Below are positions 1 through 9,655 of a DNA stretch of 64,000 nucleotides, piece after piece (position 1 is the first letter of the stretch; the number at the start of each line of letters is the position of its first letter). This DNA comes from Paraglaciecola sp030730205 (GTDB taxonomy: Bacteria; Pseudomonadota; Gammaproteobacteria; Enterobacterales; Alteromonadaceae). Both the position numbers and the translations under genes were made by a program. The notes beneath the pieces were generated by a model. It searched no databases. It was given only the letters and a program-made list of their open reading frames with translations, and was not told the DNA's origin. The stretch covers positions 62,001-126,000 of the forward strand of contig NZ_JBGQOM010000010.1 in the NCBI RefSeq assembly GCF_052119645.1, written 5' to 3'.

Positions 1-1
1 A

Positions 2-406
2 GTCAATTGGATAGAGCCTTTATGGAAGTCGATCTTGTCAAATAAAGCCCTATTACCCATGTTATGGAAACTGTTTCCTAATCATCCCAATCTACTCCCT
101 TCATATTTTGAAGATGAATTACACTTGGCAAAAGAGCAAAAGCTGGTTAAAAAGCCTTTGTTCTCCCGTGAAGGCGCCAATATCAGCGTAATAGAACAAG
201 GTCGCACCACAATTGAAGGGCAAGGCCCCTATGGCCAAGAAGGCTTTATTTATCAAGCCTTTCACGCCTTACCTACCTTCAGTCAAAATCATACATTAAT
301 CGGCTCATGGTTAGTGGATGACAAACCTGCAGGTATCTCGATTCGCGAAGATAAATCACTTATTACCCAAGATTTATCGCGGTATTTACCCCATATTATT
401 TTGTGA
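2..406 (+). CDS. Glutathionylspermidine synthase family protein, C-terminal part (cut by window start)
   Basis: The reading frame is open back to the first bases of the window, so only about the last 134 codons are present. Visible motifs are EPLWKSILSNKALLP, the run ending in NHPNLLPSYF, and, near the end, SWLVDDKPAGISIRED. These are typical of the C-terminal ATP-grasp domain of the glutathionylspermidine synthase (GspS/YgiC/YjfC) family, which makes an amide bond between a glutathione-like carboxylate and an amine. Whether this copy makes glutathionylspermidine is unknown, because many family members lack the amidase half and have no proven substrate. An internal TTG at 35 is not the true start. 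The neighbour 76 bases downstream is an unrelated rhomboid gene. Confidence 0.8.
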   Translation, partial: VNWIEPLWKSILSNKALLPMLWKLFPNHPNLLPSYFEDELHLAKEQKLVKKPLFSREGANISVIEQGRTTIEGQGPYGQEGFIYQAFHALPTFSQNHTLIGSWLVDDKPAGISIREDKSLITQDLSRYLPHIIL

Positions 407-482
407 CAATTTGACACTGCTTTTAAATGCAAATGCGCTCAAAATATAAAACAAGTCAGCAAACGGTATTGAACTCTGTAAC

Positions 483-1049
483 ATGAATCTACGTTGGAAA
501 AATCTAGACACTAAGCAACAAATAAAGTGGGTAGTAACGGTAATAGCGCTCGTTTCGGCTATTGAAATTATTAACCTGTTAAGTGCAAGGGCGCTCAATC
601 AATTTGGTAATATCCCGCGCTATGTTCCGGGTTTAAAAGGTATTATCTTTGGTCCATTTTTACATGGCAGCTTGCAGCATTTTTTTTCTAATATTATTCC
701 TTTGGCTATTTTTACCTACCTAACCTTGCAATACGGTACAAAACGATACTGGCTTGTTACCCTTTGGATCATAGTGTTGTCTGGCATCTTAGTGTGGCTA
801 TTTGGCCGCTCCGCTAGTCATATCGGTGCCAGCGGACTCATTTACGGTTATTTTGGGTTTTTATTGGTCGCGGGCTTTTTGAGCAAAAGTTTTAAATTGT
901 TGATCATCTCGTTAGTTGTCGCCTTCTTTTACGGAGGACTCATTTTTGGAGTGATGCCAACCAGTTCATTTGTGTCTTGGGAGTCACATTTGTTTGGCTT
1001 TATCACGGGCATCATAGCCGCGAAATTATGGGCAAAGCCTACAAATTAA
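483..1049 (+). CDS. Rhomboid family intramembrane serine protease
   Basis: This 188-residue integral membrane protein has about six hydrophobic segments. It carries the rhomboid catalytic dyad: Ser117 within GASG (residues 115-118) and His169 in the last segment (ESHLFGF). The HGSLQHFFSN stretch (61-70) supplies the conserved His and Asn of the oxyanion-hole segment. Rhomboids cut transmembrane substrates inside the bilayer of the inner membrane. The length fits the compact GlpG-like core without an extra cytoplasmic domain. The gene appears to stand alone and no substrate can be guessed from its neighbours. Confidence 0.9.
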   Translation: MNLRWKNLDTKQQIKWVVTVIALVSAIEIINLLSARALNQFGNIPRYVPGLKGIIFGPFLHGSLQHFFSNIIPLAIFTYLTLQYGTKRYWLVTLWIIVLSGILVWLFGRSASHIGASGLIYGYFGFLLVAGFLSKSFKLLIISLVVAFFYGGLIFGVMPTSSFVSWESHLFGFITGIIAAKLWAKPTN

Positions 1050-1138
1050 TCCTAGCGATTAACTAAAAGTTTTAATAGGTCTGGTACAACAAAAAACCTA
1101 TAATGAAAAGGTAATTAGCGTTGTTAAATAGGTATTCA

Positions 1139-1840
1139 ATGAGCGAAAAGAACGAAAAGAAACCAGGAGGAATGTTAGGTAATTTAGCCTTCAACATCAT
1201 AATTCCTGTATTGATTATGACCAAACTCAGCGGTGAAGATAGCCTCGGGCCCGCTTGGAGTATTGTAGTGGCGTTAATATTTCCTATTGGCTTTGGTTTA
1301 TGGGATTTAAAACAATCGGGCAAAGTAAACGCTTTCTCGGTACTTGGCATCGTCAGTGTCATACTCACAGGTGGTATTAGCTTATTGAAATTGCCTGCTG
1401 AATACATCGCAATAAAAGAGGCGGCGATCCCAGCGCTGATTGGATTAGCAGTATTAATCACTCAACGTACTAGTAAACCCTTGCTCAAAGTACTTGTGCT
1501 GAATGAGCAGATTGTAAATTGGCACAATCTCAATCAGTCTCTTGCGGCATGCGGTAAATCAGCCTTGTTCGAAAAGAAGCTGGCTATTGGCTCTTATATT
1601 GTTGCGGGTTCGTTTTTTATGTCCTCAGCACTGAACTATATTTTAGCAAAAGTCATACTCGTTAGCCCTCCTGGAAGTACTGAGTACACCGAAGAGCTTG
1701 GCCATATGACGGCCTTGAGTTACCCCGTTATCGTTATTCCTAGCATGGTTATGTTACTTGGGGCGCTATGGTACGTGTTTTCGCAAATCAAAAAGTTAAC
1801 TGGACAAGATCTCGATCACTTCTTAGTGGATGGAAAATAA
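1139..1840 (+). CDS. VC0807-like integral membrane protein
   Basis: This 233-residue membrane protein has a charged N-terminus (SEKNEKKPGG) followed by several hydrophobic segments, including NLAFNIIIPVLIM, WSIVVALIFPIGFGLWDL and a C-terminal pair near residues 185-215. The FPIGFGLWDL and NAFSVLGIVSVILTGGISLL stretches resemble the VC0807 family of uncharacterised proteobacterial membrane proteins. The function is unknown. The frame also has a TTG at 1121, but the ATG at 1139 gives the natural MSEKNEKK start. The gene ends just before a strong bidirectional terminator shared with the convergent alkaline phosphatase gene. Confidence 0.65.
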   Translation: MSEKNEKKPGGMLGNLAFNIIIPVLIMTKLSGEDSLGPAWSIVVALIFPIGFGLWDLKQSGKVNAFSVLGIVSVILTGGISLLKLPAEYIAIKEAAIPALIGLAVLITQRTSKPLLKVLVLNEQIVNWHNLNQSLAACGKSALFEKKLAIGSYIVAGSFFMSSALNYILAKVILVSPPGSTEYTEELGHMTALSYPVIVIPSMVMLLGALWYVFSQIKKLTGQDLDHFLVDGK

Positions 1841-1860
1841 TACGAAAAAATAGCACATAT

Positions 1861-1907
1861 AAAAAAGCCCCCAATAGTTGGAATATTCAACTTCTGGGGG
1901 CTTTTTT
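1861..1907. terminator. Bidirectional rho-independent terminator
   Basis: A 12-bp inverted repeat pairs AAAAAAGCCCCC (1861-1872) with GGGGGCTTTTTT (1896-1907), and a second inner stem AGTTG/CAACT (1876-1880/1888-1892) extends the hairpin. The A-run on one side and T-run on the other make it work on both strands. It lies between the convergent VC0807-like gene and the alkaline phosphatase gene. Confidence 0.9.
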
Positions 1908-1930
1908 ACAATTGCGGTTTAACTCACATT

Positions 1931-3223
1931 TTACTTTTTACCCAATAATCTAAACACATTTTTAGCGATGTCGGTGTTGTCTACATGCCCTTTGAATAAA
2001 TCTTTTCCTGGACCTTTAGCAAATACTTGCACATCAATACCTGTGTGGCCTGTGGTCGTCCAACCCGTGATAGTACGCTGATCTAAAATAGACTTTAATG
2101 CAGAGTAAAACACCTTGTAGTCACTCGAATCAATATTGTTAAGCTGGGTTTGTTCTTCTTTATTTAACTCAAATCCTAATTGCTCATTAGCAGTAGCAAT
2201 ACGATCCTCGCTTTTAACTAACTGCATAGCGATAGTAGTTGGTGAGCTTTTAAGATTTTTTAGCCATTCAGGTTGCCAGTTGTATTCTCCCCTCGCGCCT
2301 ATCGTCATGCCCCCAGTGCTATGATCGGCTGTCACAACAAATAAGGTATCAGGATGTGCATCGACATACTCAGACAACCACATCAACGTTAATGCCATAT
2401 CGTGCATCTCGCCCATTGATGCGGCGATATCATTAGAGTGCCCACCCCAATCGATTTGGCTTCCCTCAACCAGTAAAAAGAAACCCGCGTCATTTTCTAA
2501 TTGCTTGACAGCGGTTTTAACTAACAAAGGTAAACGCTGTTTTTCTGGGGTATCTAAGGCCCAAGGCATACCAACGTCAGAAAATAACCCAAGGGTTGGA
2601 GTATTGGCTTTCAATTGCTCTACATCGTGCAGTTTATCAATATATTGATAGCCTGCATTTTTAAACTCTTCGACTAAATTTCTGTCGTCTCGAATGAAGT
2701 ATTTCCAGCCACCACCTAACATGACATCAAGTGTAAATTTGCCATCTAACTTTTCATCAAAATAGCTATTGGCTATTTCATCATAGTTATGGCGGCTGAC
2801 ATTATGGGCAGAATATCCAGCAGGCGTAGCGTGGTTAATTTGCGATGTGACCGCAACCCCAGTTTTAAGGCCTTGTAGTTTTGCGTATTCAAGTACAGTT
2901 GGCACAGGCTGTTTATTAGCATCAACGCCAATAGCACCATTATAGGTTTTTACCCCAGTTGCGAGGGCTGTTGCGCCTGCGGCCGAATCGGTTACAAAAC
3001 CTTCGGTGTGCACTGGGTGAGTACTTGCCATACCAACAAGTAGTTTATCAAAAATGGTTAACTCGACTTCAGGAGTGGCTTTGTCATCCATCAACATTCT
3101 GTAAGCTGTTGTGTATTCTGGCCCCATTCCGTCGCCAACCACCATGATGATATTTTTGGGCATCGGATTGGCATTTAGCTGGCTACACAGCCCCGCCAAC
3201 AATAATATCGCACTCTTTTTCAT
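1931..3223 (-). CDS. Alkaline phosphatase (PhoA family)
   Basis: This 430-residue periplasmic phosphomonoesterase has a Sec signal peptide (MKKSAILLLAGLCSQLNA, likely cut after residue 18). Asp31 in VVGDGMG is a metal ligand and Ser80 in VTDSAAGATA is the phosphorylated nucleophile. Later metal-binding motifs are EGSQIDWGGHSND, TADHSTGG and TTGHTG near the C-terminus. The layout matches the PhoA/alkaline phosphatase family, which releases phosphate from organic esters using two zinc ions and one magnesium ion. No clear Pho box was located upstream. The gene is probably monocistronic, ending at the shared terminator. Confidence 0.93.
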   Translation of the reverse strand: MKKSAILLLAGLCSQLNANPMPKNIIMVVGDGMGPEYTTAYRMLMDDKATPEVELTIFDKLLVGMASTHPVHTEGFVTDSAAGATALATGVKTYNGAIGVDANKQPVPTVLEYAKLQGLKTGVAVTSQINHATPAGYSAHNVSRHNYDEIANSYFDEKLDGKFTLDVMLGGGWKYFIRDDRNLVEEFKNAGYQYIDKLHDVEQLKANTPTLGLFSDVGMPWALDTPEKQRLPLLVKTAVKQLENDAGFFLLVEGSQIDWGGHSNDIAASMGEMHDMALTLMWLSEYVDAHPDTLFVVTADHSTGGMTIGARGEYNWQPEWLKNLKSSPTTIAMQLVKSEDRIATANEQLGFELNKEEQTQLNNIDSSDYKVFYSALKSILDQRTITGWTTTGHTGIDVQVFAKGPGKDLFKGHVDNTDIAKNVFRLLGKK

Positions 3224-3345
3224 CGATTCTCCGTGACGTTTTAGATAGTAATCAGTTCGGAGTATAAGCTAGGATGTGCAGCAAAAGGTATTGAAAACAA
3301 ACATGTTTACAATTTTTCAGTAACGCCAGTCTGATAGTAAAAAAT

Positions 3346-4308
3346 CTACGGCGTTGTGGGCCCATCTAAATTGAGGACTTCGCGCATTCGCTGTTGTACC
3401 ACCTCAACTAACAAATCAGGTTGAAACTTTGAGATAAACCGATTACAGCCAACTTTTTCCACCATCGCTTCATTAAAACTACCACTTAAGGATGTGTTTA
3501 AAGCAATAAATAGATCGCTCATACGGGGGTCTTGACGCACCTCGGCGGTTAAGCGATACCCATCCATTTCGGGCATTTCGGCGTCTGTGAACATCATAAG
3601 TATTTCATCTGTGACCTTTTTACCTTCATCAGCCCATTGTCGGAGTTTATTTAGGGCTTTTAAACCGTCTTTTTCTTCAATGATGACAATACCAAGTTGC
3701 TGCAACGTTTCTCTTATTTGCCAACGGGCTGTGGCTGAATCATCTACTATCAATACTTTTTTGCCTTTCAAATGTTTAGAGACAGGATCATCAAGAATGT
3801 CGGCAGAGATAGACGTATCGTATTCAATGATTTCTGCGAGTACTTTCTCAACGTCAATAATTTCAACTAATTCTCGCTTGCCTTCGATATCGACTTGGGT
3901 AATAGCGGTTAAGTAATTGTTTTTCCCTGCTGTTGTCGGAGGAGGCTGTATATTGCTCCAAGACGTATTAATAATGTTCATAATTTGGCCGATTAAAAAG
4001 CCTTGAACACTACGATTGTATTCGGTGATGATTACATTGCCTGGCTGGTAGTCATCTTTACCACCCATCTTGATAGCTGCGCGTAAATCGATAATGGGAA
4101 TTGAAGCGCCTCTATAATTTGTGACACCTTTTAAATTAGCGTGAGAGCCCGGCAAATGATTTAGTGAGGGCACGGTGATCACTTCGCGTACTTTAAACAC
4201 GTTTAGCGCAAAAGTGTGCCTTGTTCCTAATTTAAACATCAATAATTCTAGTCGATTCTCGCCCACTAACTGGGTTCTTAAATCAATTGATGCTAATAAC
4301 TCTGACAT
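3346..4308 (-). CDS. cheV: Chemotaxis coupling protein CheV (CheW-REC)
   Basis: This 320-residue protein has an N-terminal CheW-like coupling domain (about 15-165, including NHLPGSHANLKGVTNYRG) joined to a response-regulator receiver domain (about 183-310). The receiver has the acidic pair Asp189/Asp190 (LIVDDS), phosphoacceptor Asp242 (MFTDAEMPEMDG), Thr272/Ser273 and Lys294. This is the CheV architecture. The protein couples chemoreceptors to CheA and its activity is tuned by phosphorylation. No other chemotaxis gene is in the window, so it is an isolated auxiliary copy. The start ATG is followed by a typical MSELL N-terminus. Confidence 0.95.
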   Translation of the reverse strand: MSELLASIDLRTQLVGENRLELLMFKLGTRHTFALNVFKVREVITVPSLNHLPGSHANLKGVTNYRGASIPIIDLRAAIKMGGKDDYQPGNVIITEYNRSVQGFLIGQIMNIINTSWSNIQPPPTTAGKNNYLTAITQVDIEGKRELVEIIDVEKVLAEIIEYDTSISADILDDPVSKHLKGKKVLIVDDSATARWQIRETLQQLGIVIIEEKDGLKALNKLRQWADEGKKVTDEILMMFTDAEMPEMDGYRLTAEVRQDPRMSDLFIALNTSLSGSFNEAMVEKVGCNRFISKFQPDLLVEVVQQRMREVLNLDGPTTP

Positions 4309-4574
4309 ATTTTTCCACCATCGAATTCGCTGATGCCTAATAGTAATCGAATATTAAGCTACATTCTCATTAATAAATAGTAGCCACTGATTTCACTATT
4401 TACCTAATAGTTTCATGGACCACACCACAACATTCACACTATGAATACTGAAAATGAAACATATACCCTTCCTGTATACCTTATTTTTGACATAGGATGT
4501 TTCCAACGCGGAGAGCTTCGCAACGTGAATCAGCTCTCCAAGCTGTTTAACCCTACTATTAAAGGACCATCCTT

Positions 4575-6176
4575 ATGTCACAATATCAACAAGATATGGC
4601 TACAGTTGAGAAATTAGTTTCTGAACAAAACGGTACGTGGAATGCAATTAGCCCTACGTATGCAGCTCGTATGAAAATGCAAAACCGATTTAAAACAGGT
4701 TTGGACATTGCTAAATATACCGCTGCTATTATGCGTAAAGACATGGCTGATTATGATCAAGATTCGGCCAAGTACACCCAGTCACTAGGATGCTGGCACG
4801 GTTTTATTGGTCAACAAAAAATGTTGGCGGTTAAAAAACACCATGGCACAACAGACAAACGTTACTTATATCTTTCTGGTTGGATGGTTGCAGCTCTGCG
4901 TTCTGAATTTGGTCCTTTGCCTGACCAATCTATGCACGAAAAAACCACTGTGCCAGCCTTGATTGAAGAGCTGTACACTTTTTTACGTCAAGCCGACGCT
5001 CGTGAAATTGGTGAATTGTTCAAACAGTTAGATAAAGCACCCGAAAATTCCGCTGAATATGACGATGTTTTAGCAAAGATAGAAAACTATCAAACTCATG
5101 TGGTGCCAATTATTGCTGATATTGATGCAGGTTTTGGTAACGAAGAGGCTACATATTTACTCGCTAAAAAGATGATTGAAGCGGGTGCATGTTGTATACA
5201 AATTGAAAATCAGGTATCTGATGCGAAACAATGTGGTCACCAAGACGGCAAAGTCACGGTTCCTCACGAAGACTTTTTAGCAAAAATTAACGCCGTACGT
5301 TATGCATTTTTAGAACTTGGTGTAGATGATGGGGTGATTGTTGCTCGCACGGATTCATTAGGCGCTGGCTTAACGCAAAAAATTCCGGTGTCACAAAGTG
5401 CTGGCGATTTGGCCGCTCAGTACAATAGCTTTTTAGAAACATCGAAAGTGAATTCTGTGGCCGATCTTAATGAAGGCGATTCGGTATTAAAACAAAACGG
5501 AGAACTTGTTAAGCCAGTGCGCTTGCCTAATGGTTTATACAAATTTAAAGACAACAGTGGTTTTGATCGCGTTGTATTGGATTGCATTACCTCTTTACAA
5601 AATGGTGCGGATTTACTGTGGATCGAAACTGAAAAACCGCATGTGGGTCAAATTGGTGACATGGTACGCGCGATAAGAAAGACAATTCCAAATGCAAAAC
5701 TGGTTTATAACAACTCACCTTCATTCAACTGGACACTAAACTTCCGCCAGCAGATCTTTGATTTATGGTTAGAAGAAGGGAAAGACGTAAGCGCTTACAA
5801 ACGTGATGCGTTAATGTCTTCAAGCTATGACGATTCTGAGTTAGCTATTGTAGCTGATACCAAAATCAGAACCTTCCAAGCTGATGCGGCTCGAGAAGCT
5901 GGTATTTTCCATCATTTGATTACCTTGCCGACCTACCACACTGCAGCACTGTCTACTGACACCCTAGCAAAAGGGTATTTTGGTGAAGAAGGTATGTTGG
6001 CTTATGTGAAAGGCGTACAACGTCAAGAAATTCGCCAAGGTTTAGCTTGCGTTAAACATCAAGCAATGGCGGGTTCTAATTTAGGTGATGATCACAAAGA
6101 ATACTTTTCTGGTGAACAAGCCCTTAAAGCGTCAGGCAAAGACAACACCATGAACCAATTTGATATGATCGCATAA
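4575..6176 (+). CDS. aceA: Isocitrate lyase
   Basis: This 533-residue cytoplasmic enzyme splits isocitrate into succinate and glyoxylate, the first step of the glyoxylate shunt. Key motifs are the metal-binding ADIDAGFGN (181-189), the catalytic loop KQCGHQDGKV with Cys220 and His222, and IETEKPH. The length is that of the long proteobacterial ICL type rather than the ~430-residue E. coli enzyme, and the loop reads KQCGH instead of KKCGH. The ATG at 4575 follows an AAAGGA ribosome site (4561-4566). The next genes, a LysR regulator and malate synthase G, complete and probably control the shunt. Confidence 0.96.
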   Translation: MSQYQQDMATVEKLVSEQNGTWNAISPTYAARMKMQNRFKTGLDIAKYTAAIMRKDMADYDQDSAKYTQSLGCWHGFIGQQKMLAVKKHHGTTDKRYLYLSGWMVAALRSEFGPLPDQSMHEKTTVPALIEELYTFLRQADAREIGELFKQLDKAPENSAEYDDVLAKIENYQTHVVPIIADIDAGFGNEEATYLLAKKMIEAGACCIQIENQVSDAKQCGHQDGKVTVPHEDFLAKINAVRYAFLELGVDDGVIVARTDSLGAGLTQKIPVSQSAGDLAAQYNSFLETSKVNSVADLNEGDSVLKQNGELVKPVRLPNGLYKFKDNSGFDRVVLDCITSLQNGADLLWIETEKPHVGQIGDMVRAIRKTIPNAKLVYNNSPSFNWTLNFRQQIFDLWLEEGKDVSAYKRDALMSSSYDDSELAIVADTKIRTFQADAAREAGIFHHLITLPTYHTAALSTDTLAKGYFGEEGMLAYVKGVQRQEIRQGLACVKHQAMAGSNLGDDHKEYFSGEQALKASGKDNTMNQFDMIA

Positions 6177-6194
6177 TTTCTTAGCACTTATTTT

Positions 6195-6222
6195 GATGGC
6201 GAGCGACTACTAGCTCGCTATC
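6195..6222 (+). terminator. Hairpin downstream of aceA
   Basis: A 10-bp stem (6195-6204 with 6213-6222, one G-U pair) encloses an 8-base loop. It begins 18 bases after the aceA stop. The core is GGCGAGC paired with GCTCGCT. The following tail is T-rich but interrupted, so this is either a weak terminator or an mRNA-stabilising hairpin. Confidence 0.6.
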
Positions 6223-6429
6223 ATTTACATTTATTATTTCTACTCTCGCCATTCAATCTATCGCTCGTTATTTTCTACTTCCTCACACAGAACATTTTTC
6301 AAATAAAACTTAAACTGTTGTTTTTAATAAAGTTAATTAAACCAATAAAAATTACTATTTTTACTGGCAATCCTTATCTAGACTAGTAGAATTCATCAAC
6401 TAAATACTAAATTGCGGAGCATCATGTAA

Positions 6430-7368
6430 ATGAATATAGCTAAAATAGACTTAAATTTGCTGGTTTATCTCGATGTTTTGCTCAGAGAAGGCAGTGTCAC
6501 TAAAGCTGCAAATCATCTGAGTATCACTCAACCTGCAATGAGTAATGGTTTAAAACGTTTGCGTGATGTGTTTAAAGACCCCTTACTGGTGCGTACCAGC
6601 GACGGCATGACTCCCACCAAACGCGCCGCAGAACTTCAGCCGATTATCCGAGATGTGCTGTCTAAATTGGAGTCGGCGATTCAACCCGAAACTGAGTTTA
6701 CCCCGCAAACCAGTACCCGAACATTCCGCATCATGGCCAGTGACTACGCCGAGTCGACTTTACTACTCGAAGTTATTCGTCGCTTAAGTGTATTTGCACC
6801 TCATATTACCTTAGATTTAATTACACCAAGCGATGTCACCTTCCATGATGTTGAACAAGGCCGGGTAGACATGGCAATTAATCGCTTTGAAGAATTACCT
6901 TTGTCCTTCCATCAAAAAGTGATTTGGTACGATAGTTTCTCTTGTGTTGTAAAAAGTGACAACCCGATTGTTAAGCAGTTTGACTTAAATAACTATTTGG
7001 GCAGTCGCCATATCTGGGTGAGTAAAACAGGCTTTGGAGTGGGTGTAGGCATAGATCCTACCGAAGTACAAAAACTTGGTTGGGTAGACGCAGAGTTAAC
7101 TAAAATCGGCAAAAAACGAGATATTTGTGTATTCACTCGCCATTACCATGTGGCGCTGCAGCTGGCAAAGGCACAAAGCTTAGTGGCAACCTTACCTTCA
7201 AAAGCCGCTAATCTTTATAAAAATGATCCTGAAATGGTGATATTGCCCCCCCCTTTTGACATCCCCCCCATTGCGTTAAAAATGGCGTGGAGCGCACTTT
7301 TGCAACATGACGCAGGGCATATTTGGTTAAGACGGCTCATCACCGATATTGGTGCAGAACTAAGTTAG
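6430..7368 (+). CDS. LysR-family transcriptional regulator
   Basis: This 312-residue regulator has an N-terminal winged helix-turn-helix (about residues 5-65; VTKAANHLSITQPAMSNGLKRLRDVFKDPLLVR). A periplasmic-binding-protein-like effector domain follows (about 93-300). It lies between aceA and glcB on the same strand, so control of glyoxylate-shunt genes is a reasonable inference; the ligand is unknown. The ATG at 6430 follows GCGGAGC (6414-6420). An ATG at 6424 runs straight into TAA and is not the start. A palindrome downstream, ahead of glcB, is a possible binding site. Confidence 0.92.
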   Translation: MNIAKIDLNLLVYLDVLLREGSVTKAANHLSITQPAMSNGLKRLRDVFKDPLLVRTSDGMTPTKRAAELQPIIRDVLSKLESAIQPETEFTPQTSTRTFRIMASDYAESTLLLEVIRRLSVFAPHITLDLITPSDVTFHDVEQGRVDMAINRFEELPLSFHQKVIWYDSFSCVVKSDNPIVKQFDLNNYLGSRHIWVSKTGFGVGVGIDPTEVQKLGWVDAELTKIGKKRDICVFTRHYHVALQLAKAQSLVATLPSKAANLYKNDPEMVILPPPFDIPPIALKMAWSALLQHDAGHIWLRRLITDIGAELS

Positions 7369-7407
7369 AGTTAGGGCCACCACCTTCATTCACAATAAAA
7401 ATACTTA

Positions 7408-7422
7408 TTATGCTTAGCATAA
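7408..7422. promoter_or_regulatory. LysR-type operator palindrome upstream of glcB
   Basis: A perfect 15-bp palindrome, TTATGC-TTA-GCATAA, contains the T-N11-A signature of LysR-type boxes (T7409, A7421). Further GCATA half-sites follow around 7436-7449, closer to glcB. It lies between the LysR gene and the malate synthase gene. This fits binding by that regulator, but the pairing is inferred from position only. Confidence 0.5.
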
Positions 7423-7484
7423 ATTAAACAATATAGCATAACTTGCATAGTATGGACCTAGGGTAACCACAAGATGAGTACGTC

Positions 7485-9653
7485 ATGAAAAATTACATCC
7501 AATTTGGCAAAATGCACGTTGCGCAACAATTACACGAATTTTTAAGTCAAGAAGTATTGCCCAATTCTGGCTTGCTTGAGCCGATTTTCTGGCAAGGTTT
7601 TGAAACACTGTTAGCGGACATGATCCCGCAGAACAAACAATTATTGAAAAAAAGAGATTCCTTACAAGCATCAATTGATGAATATTGCGTCACGCACAAA
7701 ACGCCTTCGTTGACTGACTACAAATCATTTTTAACAGATATCGGATATTTGGTGCCAGAGCCAGAGAACTTTTCAATTGGTACGCTTAATGTTGATCCCG
7801 AAATCGCCACCATGGCAGGCCCTCAACTTGTTGTTCCAATCAACAATGCTCGGTTTGCGATTAATGCCGCTAATGCCCGCTGGGGCAGTTTATATGATGC
7901 GATATACGGCTCAGACATCATCGACCAAGATGAGGGCAAGGCTAAAACGAAAGCGTTTAATCCAACAAGAGGCAAGGCAGTCGTCGCTCATGTGCGCGAT
8001 TGGCTTGATACCCTGCTCCCGCTTAAGTCTGGCAGCCATATTGATAGTATTCGCTATGCGCTATCTAACGGTGAGCTAACAGTTTCACTTAAGGACGGCA
8101 GCACAACGACCTTGCAAGACCCAAGTCAATTAAAGGGATTTACTGGTAGTTTAACGCAACCCACCGCCTTGCTATTTGTGCATAATAATCTGCACTTTGA
8201 AATTGATTTTGATGGTGATAAACCCAATGCCAGTGGCGACATTGCCAAAATAAAAGATGTCATCGTTGAGGCCGCATTGACCACGATTATGGACTGTGAA
8301 GACTCTGTGGCAGCGGTTGATGCCGAAGACAAAACCTTGGTGTATAAAAATTGGCTGGGACTCATTTTAGGCAACCTGTGTGCTGATGTTCAACAAGGTA
8401 GCAAAACCTTCACTCGATCACTCAACCCAGACCGGGGCTACCGTGACTTTAGCGGTAATCAGTTTAGTCTGATGGGGCGAAGCTTGATGTTCATCCGTAA
8501 CGTCGGACATTTAATGACAAATGACGCCATATTATATGCAGGCGAACCAGTGCCTGAGGGACTAATGGATGCGGTTATTACCTCTTTGATTGCCAAACAC
8601 GATTTACTTGACCACGGAAAATATAAAAACAGCCAAGCGAATAGCATTTATATCGTTAAACCTAAGATGCACGGACCTGAAGAAGTTGCCTTCAGTGACA
8701 AGGTATTTGCCAAAGTTGAACAAATTTTGGCGTTACCACTTAATACCATAAAAATGGGGATTATGGATGAAGAACGTCGCACCAGCGTAAATCTAAAAGC
8801 CTGCATTTTTGCTGCTAAAGACCGTGCAGTGTTCATTAACACCGGTTTTTTAGACAGAACCGGTGATGAGATTCACACCTCTATGTTATTGGGCCCCTTT
8901 GCCCCAAAAGCCGAAATAAAAACAAGACCCTGGTTGACGGCCTATGAAAAGTTAAACGTAATAAACGGCATTCAAACTGGCATGTCGGGTAAAGCACAAA
9001 TAGGTAAAGGTATGTGGCCCATTCCTGATCAAATGGCAAGTATGATGCAGGCTAAGATTGGCCATGTCGAATCTGGTGCCAATACAGCGTGGGTGCCCTC
9101 CCCCACTGCCGCAGCGCTACACGCCCTGCACTACCATAAAGTAGATGTATTTACTCAACGAGCACATCTACAACTCGCGAGTGACGGTATGTTGGACGCC
9201 ATACTCGATATTCCATTGCTTAATCCTAATGTGGTGCTCGATGAAAACACGATACAGCAGGAACTAGACAACAACGTTCAAGGTATTTTAGGTTACGTAG
9301 TTCGCTGGATAAACCAAGGTGTTGGTTGCTCAAAAGTGCCAGATATCAATAACGTAGGTTTAATGGAAGACCGTGCCACATTGCGCATATCAAGCCAACA
9401 TATTGCTAATTGGCTCGAACATAAGATCGTATCAGATGAGCAAGTAAACGCTTCGATGTTAAAAATGGCAGCACTGGTAGATAAGCAAAATGCCAGTGAT
9501 CCAGAGTACATTGCAATGACCGACGACATTGAAAATTCTATAGCCTTCGAAGCAGCCAAAGAATTGATATTTAAGGGAAAAGAACAGCCTAATGGTTACA
9601 CAGAGCCGGTGCTGCATGCAAAAAGACGGAAAATGAAAGCTACGTACAGCTAA
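7485..9653 (+). CDS. glcB: Malate synthase G
   Basis: This 722-residue cytoplasmic enzyme condenses glyoxylate with acetyl-CoA to give malate, the second step of the glyoxylate shunt. Visible active-site elements are Arg338 in FIRNVGHLMTNDAI, the metal-binding acidic residues in GIMDEERRTS (about Glu429) and GFLDRTGDE (Asp457), and the C-terminal MEDRATLRISSQ holding the catalytic Asp. Length and motif spacing match isoform G rather than isoform A. The ATG at 7485 is preceded by an out-of-frame ATG at 7474. The gene ends two bases before the convergent nucleotidyltransferase gene, with no room for a separate terminator. Confidence 0.96.
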   Translation: MKNYIQFGKMHVAQQLHEFLSQEVLPNSGLLEPIFWQGFETLLADMIPQNKQLLKKRDSLQASIDEYCVTHKTPSLTDYKSFLTDIGYLVPEPENFSIGTLNVDPEIATMAGPQLVVPINNARFAINAANARWGSLYDAIYGSDIIDQDEGKAKTKAFNPTRGKAVVAHVRDWLDTLLPLKSGSHIDSIRYALSNGELTVSLKDGSTTTLQDPSQLKGFTGSLTQPTALLFVHNNLHFEIDFDGDKPNASGDIAKIKDVIVEAALTTIMDCEDSVAAVDAEDKTLVYKNWLGLILGNLCADVQQGSKTFTRSLNPDRGYRDFSGNQFSLMGRSLMFIRNVGHLMTNDAILYAGEPVPEGLMDAVITSLIAKHDLLDHGKYKNSQANSIYIVKPKMHGPEEVAFSDKVFAKVEQILALPLNTIKMGIMDEERRTSVNLKACIFAAKDRAVFINTGFLDRTGDEIHTSMLLGPFAPKAEIKTRPWLTAYEKLNVINGIQTGMSGKAQIGKGMWPIPDQMASMMQAKIGHVESGANTAWVPSPTAAALHALHYHKVDVFTQRAHLQLASDGMLDAILDIPLLNPNVVLDENTIQQELDNNVQGILGYVVRWINQGVGCSKVPDINNVGLMEDRATLRISSQHIANWLEHKIVSDEQVNASMLKMAALVDKQNASDPEYIAMTDDIENSIAFEAAKELIFKGKEQPNGYTEPVLHAKRRKMKATYS

Positions 9654-9655
9654 AG

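Noticed and set aside
4336..4411. Direct repeat CCTAATAGT upstream of aceA (4336-4344 and 4403-4411)
   Set aside because: No known regulator motif and no symmetry; nine bases can recur by chance.
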